DNA from: Desulfobacterales bacterium
GTDB lineage: Bacteria; Desulfobacterota; UBA8473
Direction of reading: 5' to 3'
DNA length: 64,000 nt
Assembly: GCA_016209225.1 (NCBI GenBank)
Contig: JACQWO010000015.1
Span: 83,588 to 147,587 of the forward strand
Shown here: piece by piece, positions 39,598 through 48,226 of the stretch
Position numbering within the stretch: position 1 is the stretch's first letter
Layout: every line of letters begins with the position of its first letter
The notes under the pieces: generated by a model
What the model was told of the DNA's origin: nothing
Databases searched by the model: none
The model's input: the letters and a program-made list of their open reading frames with translations, nothing else
Position numbers and translations under genes: made by a program

Positions 39598-42237
39598 ATG
39601 GAAGTAATTACTACACATGTAAATGCCGATTTTGATTCTCTTGCTTCGATGTTGGCGGCAAAAAAGCTGTATCCAGAGGCCCGGCTTGTCTTTCCCGGCT
39701 CCCAGGAAAAAAGCATAAGGGACTTTTTTATCCAGTCAACGATATACATCTTTGAAGTAGAAAAACTAAAGAACATGGACATTGAAAGCATCCATCGGCT
39801 TATCCTGGTTGATACAAGACAGGCAAGTCGGATAGGAAAATTCGCAGAGATTACAGATAGGACGAACTTAGATATCCATATATACGACCATCATCCACCT
39901 TCATCTGACGATATCTCAGGTTCCATAGAAATAATAAAAGAGGTAGGGTCCACTGCGACTATTTTAACCCAGATTTTAAAAGACCGGAATATTGAAATCA
40001 GTCCTGATGAGGCTACAATCATGACCCTGGGGATATACGAAGACACAGGTTCGTTCACCTTCTCTTCCACCACAAGCGATGATTACCTGGCTGCGGGTTA
40101 TCTCCTTTCCAAAGGTGCCAACCTTAATATCGTTTCAGATATGCTTATCAAAGAATTAACAGCTGAAGAGGTCTCACTACTGAATGATCTTGTCCTTTCT
40201 GCTGTCACTCACAATATAAACGGTATTGACGTTGTAATAGCCAAGGCATCCACCGATAAATATATAGGGGATTTTGCAGTATTAGTCCATAAACTAAAAG
40301 ACATGAAAAATATGAATATAGTCTTCGCATTGGCCAGAATGGAGGATCGGATATATCTGATTTGCAGAAGCAGAGTTGATTATGTCAACGTTGGTGAAAT
40401 TGCCATGGAATTTGGAGGAGGGGGGCACTCGACTGCCGCATCTGCAACCATTAGGGATCTGACACTTATTCAAGTCGAAGAAAAACTGCTGGGTGTTATC
40501 CGTAACAAGATAGGAGCACAGGTACATGCAAAGGATATAATGGCCTTTCCGGTAAAGGTGGTGGAGTCAACAGAATCGTTACAAAGAGCAGGGAAGCTTT
40601 TGACAAGGTACAATATCAATGTATTGCCAGTGGTTAAAGAAAATAAACTTGTGGGCCTAATCTCCAGGCAAATAATTGAAAAAGCTGCTTACCATGGCCT
40701 GCAGGATCTACCTACTAAGGAGTATATGTCCACAGATTTTTCATCAGTAAACCCGGATTCCCCATTCCTTGCCGTCCAAAAAATTATCATAGAAAACAAT
40801 CAAAGGTTTCTTCCGGTTGTGGAAAATGGCAGTATTGTGGGGGCGATCACCCGAACAGATCTGCTAAGGATAATGCAGCGTGATCTTTTAAAAGACCCTT
40901 CCTACCTGTATGCTTTTGATCGCGACCCTCGTCTCACAAGAAAAAAATCCGTTGCAAAACTTATAAAAGAACGGCTGGACCAAAGGACCCTTGAAATACT
41001 ACAAATCATAGGTAAAAAGGCCGAAGACCTCCATTACAATGCCTATCTTGTGGGGGGGACCGTCAGGGATATTATCCTTCGGCGCGAGACCCTTGATATT
41101 GATGTTGTTATTGAAGGGGATGGCATTGAACTGGCAAAGCAGTTTGCTGTGGATTACCCCTGCAAGGTGAGATCTCATGAGAAATTCGGCACTGCCACAT
41201 TGATCTTTCCTGACAATCTCAGGATAGACATAGCCACAGCCCGACTCGAATACTATAAATCCCCCGCAGCTCTCCCTACCGTTGAATTGAGTTCGATAAA
41301 ACTGGACCTTTACCGCAGGGATTTCACAATGAACACCTTAGCAATACGGCTGAATCCCACAAGTTTTGGTGAACTGATAGACTCCTTCGGCGCCCAGAAA
41401 GATATCAAGGAAAAGACAATCAGGGTGATACATAATCTGAGTTTTGTCGAGGACCCGACAAGGATATTCAGGGCTATCCGTTTCGAACAGAGATTCGGCT
41501 TTCAGATAGGGAAGCACACCGCTAATCTTATAAACAACGCACTCAGGATGAATTTTCTCGACCAACTGGACGGTTACAGGTTTTTTTCTGAGTTAAAACT
41601 TATATTTCAGGAAGAAGACCCTGTACCGGTGATAAAGAGATTGGCTGAATTCGATATTCTAAGGTTTATCCATCCAAAGATAAAATTCAACGAGAAAATG
41701 AAGAAACACCTCCAAAACATTAAAGGAATTATTTCCTGGTTCAATCTCCTGTACTTAGAAGAAAAATATGAAAAGTGGCAAATCTATTTCTTTGGATTGA
41801 TAGATTCCCTGAATAAACAAGAGATTCTTCAGGTCTGTCAAAGGTTATCTATAACTGAAAAAAATGAGGAGAAGGTTATTCTGGGTATTGAACAGGCGGA
41901 GACTATCCTTAAACAGATCGAAAAAAGAGATACAGCAGAGAGGAGTAAAATCTATAATCTTCTTAGACCCATATACACAGAGTCTCTGCTTTTCGCCATG
42001 GCAAAAACCGATAAAAACTATATAAAGATGACTATATCCCTTTATTTTACTCAACTGAAAAGGACTCATTGCCTTTTAAACGGCGAAGATCTCAAAAATC
42101 TGGGAATAGCGCCAGGGAAGATATTTAAAAGGATACTGGACGATCTTCTTGAAGCCAAACTGGATGGAAGGGTTAAAACTAAGAAGGAAGAAATCAATTT
42201 TATAAAAGAAAATTATACAGACAGTGTCACTATCTAA
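39598..42237 (+). CDS. DHH phosphoesterase-CBS-CCA/poly(A) polymerase fusion
   Basis: 879 residues with three parts. Residues 1-300: DHH phosphoesterase, THVNADFDSLAS (5-16), LVDTRQ, IYDHHPP and GGGGHSTAAS. Residues about 310-425: two CBS domains (VHAKDIMAFPVKVVES, LPTKEYMSTDF). From about 470: class II nucleotidyltransferase with LVGGTVRDIILRRETLDIDV and the tRNA-binding region. The polymerase part adds A or CCA to tRNA 3' ends; the DHH part may degrade oligoribonucleotides; CBS may sense adenylates. Such fusions are known in deltaproteobacteria and a few other phyla. Confidence 0.87.
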   Translation: MEVITTHVNADFDSLASMLAAKKLYPEARLVFPGSQEKSIRDFFIQSTIYIFEVEKLKNMDIESIHRLILVDTRQASRIGKFAEITDRTNLDIHIYDHHPPSSDDISGSIEIIKEVGSTATILTQILKDRNIEISPDEATIMTLGIYEDTGSFTFSSTTSDDYLAAGYLLSKGANLNIVSDMLIKELTAEEVSLLNDLVLSAVTHNINGIDVVIAKASTDKYIGDFAVLVHKLKDMKNMNIVFALARMEDRIYLICRSRVDYVNVGEIAMEFGGGGHSTAASATIRDLTLIQVEEKLLGVIRNKIGAQVHAKDIMAFPVKVVESTESLQRAGKLLTRYNINVLPVVKENKLVGLISRQIIEKAAYHGLQDLPTKEYMSTDFSSVNPDSPFLAVQKIIIENNQRFLPVVENGSIVGAITRTDLLRIMQRDLLKDPSYLYAFDRDPRLTRKKSVAKLIKERLDQRTLEILQIIGKKAEDLHYNAYLVGGTVRDIILRRETLDIDVVIEGDGIELAKQFAVDYPCKVRSHEKFGTATLIFPDNLRIDIATARLEYYKSPAALPTVELSSIKLDLYRRDFTMNTLAIRLNPTSFGELIDSFGAQKDIKEKTIRVIHNLSFVEDPTRIFRAIRFEQRFGFQIGKHTANLINNALRMNFLDQLDGYRFFSELKLIFQEEDPVPVIKRLAEFDILRFIHPKIKFNEKMKKHLQNIKGIISWFNLLYLEEKYEKWQIYFFGLIDSLNKQEILQVCQRLSITEKNEEKVILGIEQAETILKQIEKRDTAERSKIYNLLRPIYTESLLFAMAKTDKNYIKMTISLYFTQLKRTHCLLNGEDLKNLGIAPGKIFKRILDDLLEAKLDGRVKTKKEEINFIKENYTDSVTI

Positions 42238-42279
42238 ATTGACAACACCCTCCCTATCTGTTATATACCAAGAGAGCTT

Positions 42280-42480
42280 TGAAAAAGTACCCCTTTTCGC
42301 TTCAGCATACATTTTTTGACCCATCTAAGTTCACTCCATTGAAAATTCAAAACTCGCCCTTCGGGCTCAAACATGTGAATTTTCTACATTACGCTCGCCA
42401 AGATGGGTTCCCTAAAAAATCTATGAATTCGCTCTCAGGAATACTTCTTCAAAGCTCTCGGCAGGTTGTGCAAAAGGTCT
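42280..42480. repeat. composite of repeat families D and E
   Basis: 42280-42300 carries the complement of TTTTTCAAAGCTCTC. 42308-42420 has TTTTTTGACCCATCTAAGTT, CTCGCCCTTCGGGCTCAAAC and GCCAAGATGGGTTCCC, an imperfect large inverted repeat related to 21738-21850. 42396-42480 is the complement of the D copy at 29677. No convincing ORF here; this fills the gap before trpS. Confidence 0.65.
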
Positions 42481-42537
42481 TACCAAGAGTACAAAGGTAT
42501 GCCCTGCTGACGTTGAACAGAAAAGGAGAAGCGCTAT

Positions 42538-43521
42538 ATGTCTAAAAAGAGAATATTGAGTGGTATGCGGCCCTCTGGCAAATTGCACCTTGGAAACTTT
42601 TTCGGAGCTTTAGACAGTTGGGTGAAACTTCAAGATGAGTATGAATGTTTCTACTTTGCCGCTGATTGGCATGCCCTGACCAGTGAGTATGAAAATACAG
42701 AGCTAATAAAAGAGAGTATCACGGATATGTTCCTCGATTGGTTGAGTGCAGGTATTGACCCCGAGAAAAGCACCATCTTTATACAGTCGAAGATACCGGA
42801 ACATGCTGAACTCCATGTCTTACTCTCAATGATCACCCCTTTGTCCTGGCTTGAGCGGAATCCCACTTACAAAGAGCAGCAACAAGAACTGACAAACAAG
42901 GACATTTCTACCTATGGTTTTTTGGGCTATCCTGTCTTACAGGCAGCAGATATAATTATCTATAAAGCCCATAAGGTTCCTGTTGGGATAGACCAGGTGC
43001 CTCACCTTGAATTGACCCGAGAGATTGCCCGCCGTTTTAATTTTCTTTACAAGGAAACCTTCCCCCTCCCAGAGCCTATTTTGACCGAGACACCTAAACT
43101 GCTGGGCATAGATGGAAGGAAGATGAGCAAAACGTACAACAACGCTATATACCTATCAGACCCTCCAGAGGCAATCAACGAAAAGATAGATCAAATGTTC
43201 ACAGATCCCCAAAGGGCAAGAAAATCCGACCCAGGAGACCCGAAAATTTGCAATGTCTTTTCCTTCCATAAGCTGTTTAGCCCCCCTGAGGAGGTTACTG
43301 AAATCTCCCACAGTTGTCGATCCGCCGGTATTGGATGTGTTGACTGCAAGAAAAGAATGGCATCCAGGGTAATTGCTTTTCTCTCTCCGCTTCAGATCAA
43401 AAGGGAATACTTCTTAACCCATGTTAAAAGGGTAGAAGAAATCATAGAAACGGGAATTAAAAAGGCTCAAGGTATAGCAAGAGAGACTATGAATGAGGTA
43501 AGGGAGACAATAGGGATTTAG
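42538..43521 (+). CDS. trpS: tryptophanyl-tRNA synthetase
   Basis: 327 residues, the usual length. HIGH-type motif KLHLGNFFGA, KMSKT motif in DGRKMSKTYNNAIYLSD and the class Ic recognition stretch FLGYPVLQAADIIIYKAHKV. It charges tRNA-Trp. AAAGGAG ribosome site. The upstream spacer is repeat sequence and the downstream spacer leads into the cassette region. Confidence 0.95.
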   Translation: MSKKRILSGMRPSGKLHLGNFFGALDSWVKLQDEYECFYFAADWHALTSEYENTELIKESITDMFLDWLSAGIDPEKSTIFIQSKIPEHAELHVLLSMITPLSWLERNPTYKEQQQELTNKDISTYGFLGYPVLQAADIIIYKAHKVPVGIDQVPHLELTREIARRFNFLYKETFPLPEPILTETPKLLGIDGRKMSKTYNNAIYLSDPPEAINEKIDQMFTDPQRARKSDPGDPKICNVFSFHKLFSPPEEVTEISHSCRSAGIGCVDCKKRMASRVIAFLSPLQIKREYFLTHVKRVEEIIETGIKKAQGIARETMNEVRETIGI

Positions 43522-43558
43522 TATTGCTAATTCTTAAAGGAAAGAAGGATAGTCTATA

Positions 43559-43588
43559 GGGTGTATAGACGACTATGTCGTCTACACC
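43559..43588. repeat. hairpin after trpS
   Basis: GGTGTATAGACGAC and GTCGTCTACACC pair with one bulged base. A related phrase, GGCGACATTGTCGTCTGTGA, follows before the cassette boundary. No T run, so termination is doubtful. Confidence 0.5.
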
Positions 43589-43629
43589 ACTAAAATTTGA
43601 GAAAGGGCGACATTGTCGTCTGTGAACAA

Positions 43630-43639
43630 GTTAGGCGAC
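43630..43639 (+). other. left boundary of the first gene cassette (GTTRRRY core)
   Basis: GTTAGGCGAC is the exact complement of GTCGCCTAAC at 44186-44195. GTTAGGC fits the integron core consensus perfectly. In integrons the first six cassette bases are complementary to the left core of that cassette's own attC, and this is what is seen. Confidence 0.65.
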
Positions 43640-43679
43640 ATGTTTCTTCAGAAAAGGTTTAAAGGATTGGTATTATAAA

Positions 43680-43991
43680 ATGAGATGGTTCAAGGATTTA
43701 TATGACAGGAATGTGCGTCTTACTGATGAGCGCCTTGAACATTTTGAAAATGACCATCCAGAAATGGCTGGTCAAATTGACAAGGTTGCAGAAACATTAT
43801 CACAGCCGGAGATTGTTGTCAGATCGAAGACAGATTCAGAAGCGGAACTTTTTTATCGCCATTACCTGACGACTCCTATTGGTGAGAAATATATATGTGT
43901 TGTCGTGAAGGTCAAGGTTGATGATGTTTTTATACTGACGGCATATTTTACGGACGCTATCAAAAAAGGAGATGCGTTATGGGAGAAGTAA
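43680..43991 (+). CDS. small toxin-like protein, first gene of cassette 1
   Basis: 103 residues: RNVRLTDERLEHFENDHPEM, then SQPEIVVRSKTDSEAELFYR and KYICVVVKVKVDDVFILTAY. The pattern (LTDER..H....HPE near the start, a YICVVVK strand later) resembles PBECR/DUF4258-type RelE-fold nucleases. It overlaps the following DUF2283 gene by 13 bases, as a toxin-antitoxin pair would. Activity not shown. Confidence 0.7.
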   Translation: MRWFKDLYDRNVRLTDERLEHFENDHPEMAGQIDKVAETLSQPEIVVRSKTDSEAELFYRHYLTTPIGEKYICVVVKVKVDDVFILTAYFTDAIKKGDALWEK

Positions 43992-44194
43992 TAAAAGTTT
44001 GGTATGATAAAGAAGGGGATTATCTTGAAGTTCTCTTTGAACGAAAGACAGGGTATTTCAAAGAGACAGAAAATGACGCAGTGATGGAAAAAGTAGATAA
44101 TGAAGGAAATGTTATTGGATTTTCCATATTGAAAGTCAGTGCGTTAAAAAAGCAAAGACCTCTATCAATTGAACTGAAGAAACACGTCGCCTAA
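43979..44194 (+). CDS. DUF2283 family protein, antitoxin-like, second gene of cassette 1
   Basis: 71 residues: MGEVIKVWYDKEGDYLEVLF, NEGNVIGFSIL. DUF2283 core as at 7416 and 35363. The stop codon (44192-44194) lies within the GCCTAAC core of the attC site, typical of tightly packed cassettes. It should pair with the upstream toxin-like protein. Confidence 0.78.
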   Translation: MGEVIKVWYDKEGDYLEVLFERKTGYFKETENDAVMEKVDNEGNVIGFSILKVSALKKQRPLSIELKKHVA

Positions 44195-44253
44195 CACAGT
44201 GCAAACAGCTCACGCCCAAACCGCAAGGCTTTGTTTGCACTTGAACGTTATCT
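44189..44253 (+). other. integron attC-like site (best example)
   Basis: Left core GCCTAAC (consensus RYYYAAC), inner arms AGTGCAAACA (44198-44207) and TGTTTGCACT (44232-44241) that pair perfectly over 10 bp, an internal GCC...GGC, and a right core GTTATCT. Total about 65 bases, within the range of attC sites. The same design recurs at 7335-7407. Confidence 0.68.
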
Positions 44254-44331
44254 GAAAGCCGCCGTCAGTATATACTGTTGGAAAATCAAGAAACATGGTA
44301 CGATTGTTTAAAATGTCAAAAGGGGGGCATT

Positions 44332-44557
44332 GTGAAACAATTTAAGATTGTTGTAAAAGCTTTTGAGATATTGGGTTTTCATATGGTTCGTGAAAGGGAG
44401 CATATCTACTATGGAACGAGAAAATCCAGACGGCAGCAAAACCCATCTGACCATGCCGCCAAATCATCCTAAAATAAAGGCTTCTACCTTAAGGACAATC
44501 TGCACGCAAGCGGGCATTTCAAGAGACGATTTCATAAAAGCATACGAAAAGACATGA
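44332..44557 (+). pseudogene. frameshifted HicA-type toxin gene in cassette 2
   Basis: The first frame, from GTG at 44332, reads VKQFKIVVKAFEILGFHMVR then EREHI. The next frame continues with MERENPDGSKTHLTMP and STLRTICTQAGISRDDFIKA to 44557. Together they make one HicA-like protein of about 75 residues (GFxxVRExxHI then RENPDG...TLRTICTQAGIS). One extra base near 44400-44411 breaks it. No intact antitoxin partner is seen in the cassette. Confidence 0.65.
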
Positions 44558-44568
44558 CGGCAGCCTTC

Positions 44569-44636
44569 AGATAACAGCTGCCGAAAAAACTGACGTCCAA
44601 ACCCCAAGGGTTTCTTTTCCGCCTTGAACAATACCC
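44569..44636 (+). other. attC-like site of cassette 2, right core lost
   Basis: The 20 bases at 44556-44575 match the complement of 44247-44266 at 18 of 20 positions, so they are the two ends of one cassette. A stem GCCGAAAAAAC / GTTTCTTTTCCGCC with unpaired bases follows. The end CTTGAACAATACC resembles CTTGAACGTTATC of the previous site, but GTT has become AAT. Confidence 0.6.
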
Positions 44637-44774
44637 AAAATGCCGCTCCGCTTGAACTCCCACAGGTGTTGACAGAAGCAATAGCTAAAAGAGTTGGATA
44701 TATTAATAAATCCCAGGAATATATATAGAGTAAGACGGTGTTCACATTTTGGCTAACGGACTCATAAAAATGCT

Positions 44775-44802
44775 TTGCCTTTACATTCTTTTGTGGTATC
44801 AT
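44775..44802 (+). promoter_or_regulatory. promoter candidate for the Phd/RelE module
   Basis: TTGCCT, 16-base spacer, TATCAT, 41 bases before the antitoxin start. Two TATCA phrases nearby (44797, 44810) could serve as operator half-sites for autorepression. Confidence 0.4.
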
Positions 44803-44843
44803 TTTAAGTATCAAATATAATATTAGAAAGGATGTGAATTGTA

Positions 44844-45128
44844 ATGTCTCTCATTATTTCTGAAGACATAAAATCCGTTTCAGAGCTAAAAAAGAAGACG
44901 AACGAAATCTTCAGGCAAATGCACCATACCGGCAGACCTATTATCGTTACTGTCAATGGAAAACCTGATGCTGTTTTGCTGGATGTAGAGGTTTTTGAAA
45001 AGAAATTGAGATCACTAAATCTTGGTGTGCTGTTGGCTGAGGCGGAAAACGATGTTAGAGAAGACCGTACCAGAGATGCACGAGATTTTATGAAGGAGTT
45101 TCAGGAGGGTGCAAAAGTATCGGGTTGA
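44844..45128 (+). CDS. Phd/YefM-family antitoxin
   Basis: 94 residues: SEDIKSVSELKKKTNEIFRQ, GRPIIVTVNGKPDAVLLDVE. N-terminal Phd DNA-binding fold followed by a toxin-binding helix. The toxin gene overlaps its 3' end by 20 bases. These antitoxins repress their own operon. Confidence 0.9.
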   Translation: MSLIISEDIKSVSELKKKTNEIFRQMHHTGRPIIVTVNGKPDAVLLDVEVFEKKLRSLNLGVLLAEAENDVREDRTRDARDFMKEFQEGAKVSG

Positions 45129-45420
45129 GATCACGAAAGTTGCCGAATCAGATATACGGGAAATCTTCCAATATATTGCATCTGACAATGAGATCTCGGC
45201 AATAAAATTGATAAGCGAAATAGTGCTACAAATTGATTCATTAGAACAATTTCCTTTAAGGTGCCCGGTTATCCCCGAATCTCGCGAACTAGGAAGAGAA
45301 TATCGGCATATTATCTATGGGAATTACAGAACCATCTTTAGAATTGATGGATCCAGGGTGATTATTATGCGGGTTATTCACGGTGCGCAGTTGCTGAGCT
45401 TAGAAATATTCGAAAAATAG
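45109..45420 (+). CDS. RelE/ParE-family toxin
   Basis: 103 residues from a GTG at 45109 with AGGAGG upstream. EITKVAESDIREIFQYIASD, LEQFPLRCPVIPESRELGRE, HIIYGNYRTIFRIDGSRVII. Fold of RelE/ParE toxins, which cleave ribosome-bound mRNA or poison gyrase; which applies is not clear. Paired with the Phd-type antitoxin. Confidence 0.88.
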   Translation: MQKYRVEITKVAESDIREIFQYIASDNEISAIKLISEIVLQIDSLEQFPLRCPVIPESRELGREYRHIIYGNYRTIFRIDGSRVIIMRVIHGAQLLSLEIFEK

Positions 45421-45423
45421 AAC

Positions 45424-45460
45424 AACGGAATGAGCCCTACTTCAGATAACAAGCGCTCAG
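45424..45460 (+). other. remnant of attC-like sequence after the RelE gene
   Basis: GAACAACGGAATGAGC matches the start of the site at 33473 (GAACAACGGCATAGA). TTCAGATAACAAGCGC shares TTCAGATAACA with 44566-44576. Probably a truncated or merged site closing cassette 3. Confidence 0.35.
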
Positions 45461-45472
45461 GTTTTATTGGAG

Positions 45473-45556
45473 GAATTTTTAAGGGCTGACTGATTAAGGG
45501 AGTAGACCATGCCGTACAATGTTAAACTCAAGATATTGAGTTTTTGGATACTATAA
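45473..45556 (+). pseudogene. duplicated 5' end of scpA with its leader
   Basis: 45473-45540 matches 48255-48320, the leader and first ten codons of scpA, with a few differences (CTGATTAA, ATGCCGTACAATGTTAAACT in both). The duplicated frame starts at 45509, reads MPYNVKLKILSFWIL and stops. The two copies flank the 2-oxoacid oxidoreductase operon as direct repeats. Confidence 0.75.
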
Positions 45557-45580
45557 ATTCAGAAAAAAAGGAGGGAATGA

Positions 45581-45811
45581 ATGGCTAAAAAAGGTGAAAT
45601 AGTTATTGAGGAGAGTTTTTGTAAAGGGTGTGGGCTTTGCGAATTATTTTGCAGTAAAAAAAGCATCTCCATGGGGAAGATAGGCCCTGGCGGGTTCTCT
45701 ATAGCGCATATTTCTGATCCTGAAACGTGCAATGGCTGTGGGATCTGCGGCTTGATGTGCCCTGATATGGCGATTGAAGTCTACAAATACGTTGCCGGGA
45801 GGTCGTTATGA
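45581..45811 (+). CDS. korD: 2-oxoacid:ferredoxin oxidoreductase delta subunit (ferredoxin)
   Basis: 76 residues with two 4Fe-4S motifs: CKGCGLCELFCSKK and CNGCGICGLMCPD. This is the electron-transfer subunit of a four-subunit 2-oxoacid:ferredoxin oxidoreductase; the other three subunits follow, with a four-base overlap to the alpha gene. Strong AGGAGG ribosome site. Cytoplasmic. Confidence 0.9.
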   Translation: MAKKGEIVIEESFCKGCGLCELFCSKKSISMGKIGPGGFSIAHISDPETCNGCGICGLMCPDMAIEVYKYVAGRSL

Positions 45812-46881
45812 CAGAAAGGATTTTAAGCACTGGAAATGATGCAGTAGCGAGGGCTGCCATTTATGCGGGCTGTAAAAACTATTTTGGGTATCCGATTACC
45901 CCCCAGAGCGAAATTGCCCATTATATGGCCCGTGAACTTCCCAAAATAGGGGGGTGTTTTCTCCAAAGCGAAGGAGAATATGCGGCAGCATACATGTTGC
46001 TTGGGGCAGCGCTGTCAGGGGAAAGGGCGTTGACTTCTACCTCAAGCCCTGGGGTCGCTCTAATGCAAGAACCGCTCTCTATGATGATAACCGCTGAGAT
46101 ACCGGCAGTGGTTGTTGATACCCAGCGGCTTGGGCCTGGCACCGGCACAGGGGGACAGCAAGGCCAAACGGATTATTCCTTTGTTACCCGAGGGGTATAT
46201 GGTGGTATACATTATCCTGTTCTTGCCCCATATTCTGTTTCAGAAATCTTTGAATTTGTCCAACTCGCTTTTCATATAGCCGATAAATATCGAGTCTTAA
46301 CGATGGTATTGACCGACTTCATATTAGGAAGGATGACGGAATACCTGGAACTGAAAACCTTTGCTTTTGGTCCACTGCCGGAAAAGGATTGGGCATTAAA
46401 GGGAAAGGCTCATAAAGGAGGAAGAACCGATTTTTTACTAACTGTCACAGGCATGATGTTGGACATTCCTGGTTTCTTTGCGCACCAACAGGAAAAATCT
46501 AACAGGATTATAGATTCAGAAACAAGATATGAGACCTATAAGGCTGAAGATGCTGATTTACTTATCGTAGCCTATGGATACACGGCCAGGGTGTCTAAAA
46601 GGGCAGTCAATATGGCGCGGGAACAGGGCATCAAGGCAGGGTTGTTTAGACCGATAACCCTTTGGCCTTTTCCAAAAGAAGCTCTGAAGCGAGAAGCCTT
46701 AAAAGCTGGGAAAGTGCTGGTTGTAGAGGATAGTCCTGGTGGATTGGCAGAGGATGTAAAGTCGGCAGTAGAGGGTGTATCTCCTGTCCATTTTTTAGGC
46801 ATTCAGGCTCGTCATACCGCCAGCCCAGAGGGTTTAATATTTCCAGAAAGAATTCTACAGGAAGTGAGGGAACTGCTATGA
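45808..46881 (+). CDS. korA: 2-oxoacid:ferredoxin oxidoreductase alpha subunit (KorA/VorB)
   Basis: 357 residues: FGYPITPQSEIAHYMARELP, LTSTSSPGVALMQEPLSMMI, and C-terminal VLVVEDSPGGLAEDVKSAVE. Together with beta it binds thiamine diphosphate and decarboxylates a 2-oxoacid to acyl-CoA while reducing ferredoxin. Subunit order delta-alpha-beta-gamma fits 2-oxoglutarate or 2-oxoisovalerate enzymes; I cannot tell which. It starts within the end of korD and overlaps korB by four bases. Confidence 0.87.
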   Translation: MTERILSTGNDAVARAAIYAGCKNYFGYPITPQSEIAHYMARELPKIGGCFLQSEGEYAAAYMLLGAALSGERALTSTSSPGVALMQEPLSMMITAEIPAVVVDTQRLGPGTGTGGQQGQTDYSFVTRGVYGGIHYPVLAPYSVSEIFEFVQLAFHIADKYRVLTMVLTDFILGRMTEYLELKTFAFGPLPEKDWALKGKAHKGGRTDFLLTVTGMMLDIPGFFAHQQEKSNRIIDSETRYETYKAEDADLLIVAYGYTARVSKRAVNMAREQGIKAGLFRPITLWPFPKEALKREALKAGKVLVVEDSPGGLAEDVKSAVEGVSPVHFLGIQARHTASPEGLIFPERILQEVRELL

Positions 46882-47645
46882 GTCAGAAAACTGCTATTAC
46901 CAAAAAGCCGATCTGTAAGAGACCGACGTTCAGGATGTTACCCCTTGGGTTCTGTTCCGGATGTCATTATGGGATTATCTATCGCCTGCTGGATGAGGTC
47001 ATTCAAGAGATGGGAGTTAAGGGAGATGCCATATGTATCGGCGGAGGGGGATGCAGCATGATAGGCGCTATGGCTATGGATATTGATACATTCGGAGGTC
47101 CTCATGGGCCTGGCGCTGCCATTGCTTCTGCACTGAAACGGGTGTCCCCCAATGCCTTCATCTTTGCTGTACAAGGTGATGGGGAGCAGGGGGCGATTGG
47201 ATTAGGCAGTTTTGTTGCCACCGCTGCAAGAGGTGAAAATATCACCGTTATAACTATGAATAACGCCTGTTATGGGATGACAGGGGGACAGCTTGCGCCT
47301 ACTACCTTGCTTGGGATGGTGACCCCCACTACCCCTGAAGGGAGAGACCATGGGATGTCAGGATATCCCATGCATGGGCCTGAGCTGGTGGCCCCGCTGA
47401 AGGGAGTGGCTTATGCAGCACGAGGAACCGTTCACACACCTGCCAACCGCCAGAAGTCTAAAAAGATGCTGAAAAACGCTTTCCAAAAACAACAACAACG
47501 ATTGGGGTTTGGGGTAGTCGAGTTTCTCTCTGCCTGTCCTACCAACTGGAAACTTTCCCCCACTGATTGTATACAATTCATCGAAGAAAAGATGCTCCCT
47601 GAATTCCCTTTAGGTGAATTCAAGAATATAGAAAGGAAGGAGTAA
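46878..47645 (+). CDS. korB: 2-oxoacid:ferredoxin oxidoreductase beta subunit
   Basis: 255 residues with the thiamine diphosphate motif VQGDGEQGAIG (about 98-108) and NNACYGMTGGQ, and CSGCHYGIIYRLL near the N terminus. It provides the TPP site for the alpha-beta catalytic core. Translationally coupled to korA; two bases before korC. The enzyme links 2-oxoacid oxidation to low-potential ferredoxin, in keeping with an anaerobe. Confidence 0.88.
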   Translation: MSQKTAITKKPICKRPTFRMLPLGFCSGCHYGIIYRLLDEVIQEMGVKGDAICIGGGGCSMIGAMAMDIDTFGGPHGPGAAIASALKRVSPNAFIFAVQGDGEQGAIGLGSFVATAARGENITVITMNNACYGMTGGQLAPTTLLGMVTPTTPEGRDHGMSGYPMHGPELVAPLKGVAYAARGTVHTPANRQKSKKMLKNAFQKQQQRLGFGVVEFLSACPTNWKLSPTDCIQFIEEKMLPEFPLGEFKNIERKE

Positions 47646-47647
47646 TC

Positions 47648-48226
47648 ATGGCAGTCAAATATGATAAACGGGTTCGAGTAATTTTCGCCGGCCTGGGGGG
47701 ACACGGGGCTTTGGCGTTTGGTGAGCTTTTAACCGAAGCAGCTGCAAGGAGTTATAAGTACGTCTCCTTTGTTCCCAATTATTCTCCAATGATGAGAGGT
47801 GGGGAGAGTGAAACCATGATAGCTGCCTCTCAAGAAGAGATTGATTCCCCTGTCTGGCGTGAGGCGGATGTCATCATAGTTACAAGCCCTACTGGATTCC
47901 GGGTAGCTGAGCAGAGGGTATCTCCTGGGGGAATCTTGATTGTTGATGATTCCGTAGTCCGTGAAAAGGCAGTGCGAGAAGACATAAAGGTGTTTTATAT
48001 CCCTGCTCGCAGGATTGCCTGTGAGACAGGCGATCCTTTAACGGCCAACTTTATCCTTATGGGAGCATATCTTGAAGCGACAAAAGCCTTCCCTGTTGAG
48101 ATATTGGAGGAAACAATAGAAAGCACATCAAAAGGCACTTCCAGAGAAAGGCTTTTATCTGCCAACAAAAGGGCTCTTCACGAAGGAATTAAGCTTATAG
48201 CCAATTACAGAGAAGAGCCTTCGTAG
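47648..48226 (+). CDS. korC: 2-oxoacid:ferredoxin oxidoreductase gamma subunit
   Basis: 192 residues: VIFAGLGGHGALAFGELLTE, YVSFVPNYSPMMRGGESETM, DPLTANFILMGAYLEATKAF. Gamma-domain pattern of the family. Last gene of the operon. Downstream lies the intact scpA with its own leader, a near-copy of which precedes the operon. Confidence 0.88.
   Translation: MAVKYDKRVRVIFAGLGGHGALAFGELLTEAAARSYKYVSFVPNYSPMMRGGESETMIAASQEEIDSPVWREADVIIVTSPTGFRVAEQRVSPGGILIVDDSVVREKAVREDIKVFYIPARRIACETGDPLTANFILMGAYLEATKAFPVEILEETIESTSKGTSRERLLSANKRALHEGIKLIANYREEPS

Noticed and set aside
43559-43588. Hairpin after trpS as a rho-independent terminator
   Set aside because: The stem is good but no T run follows.
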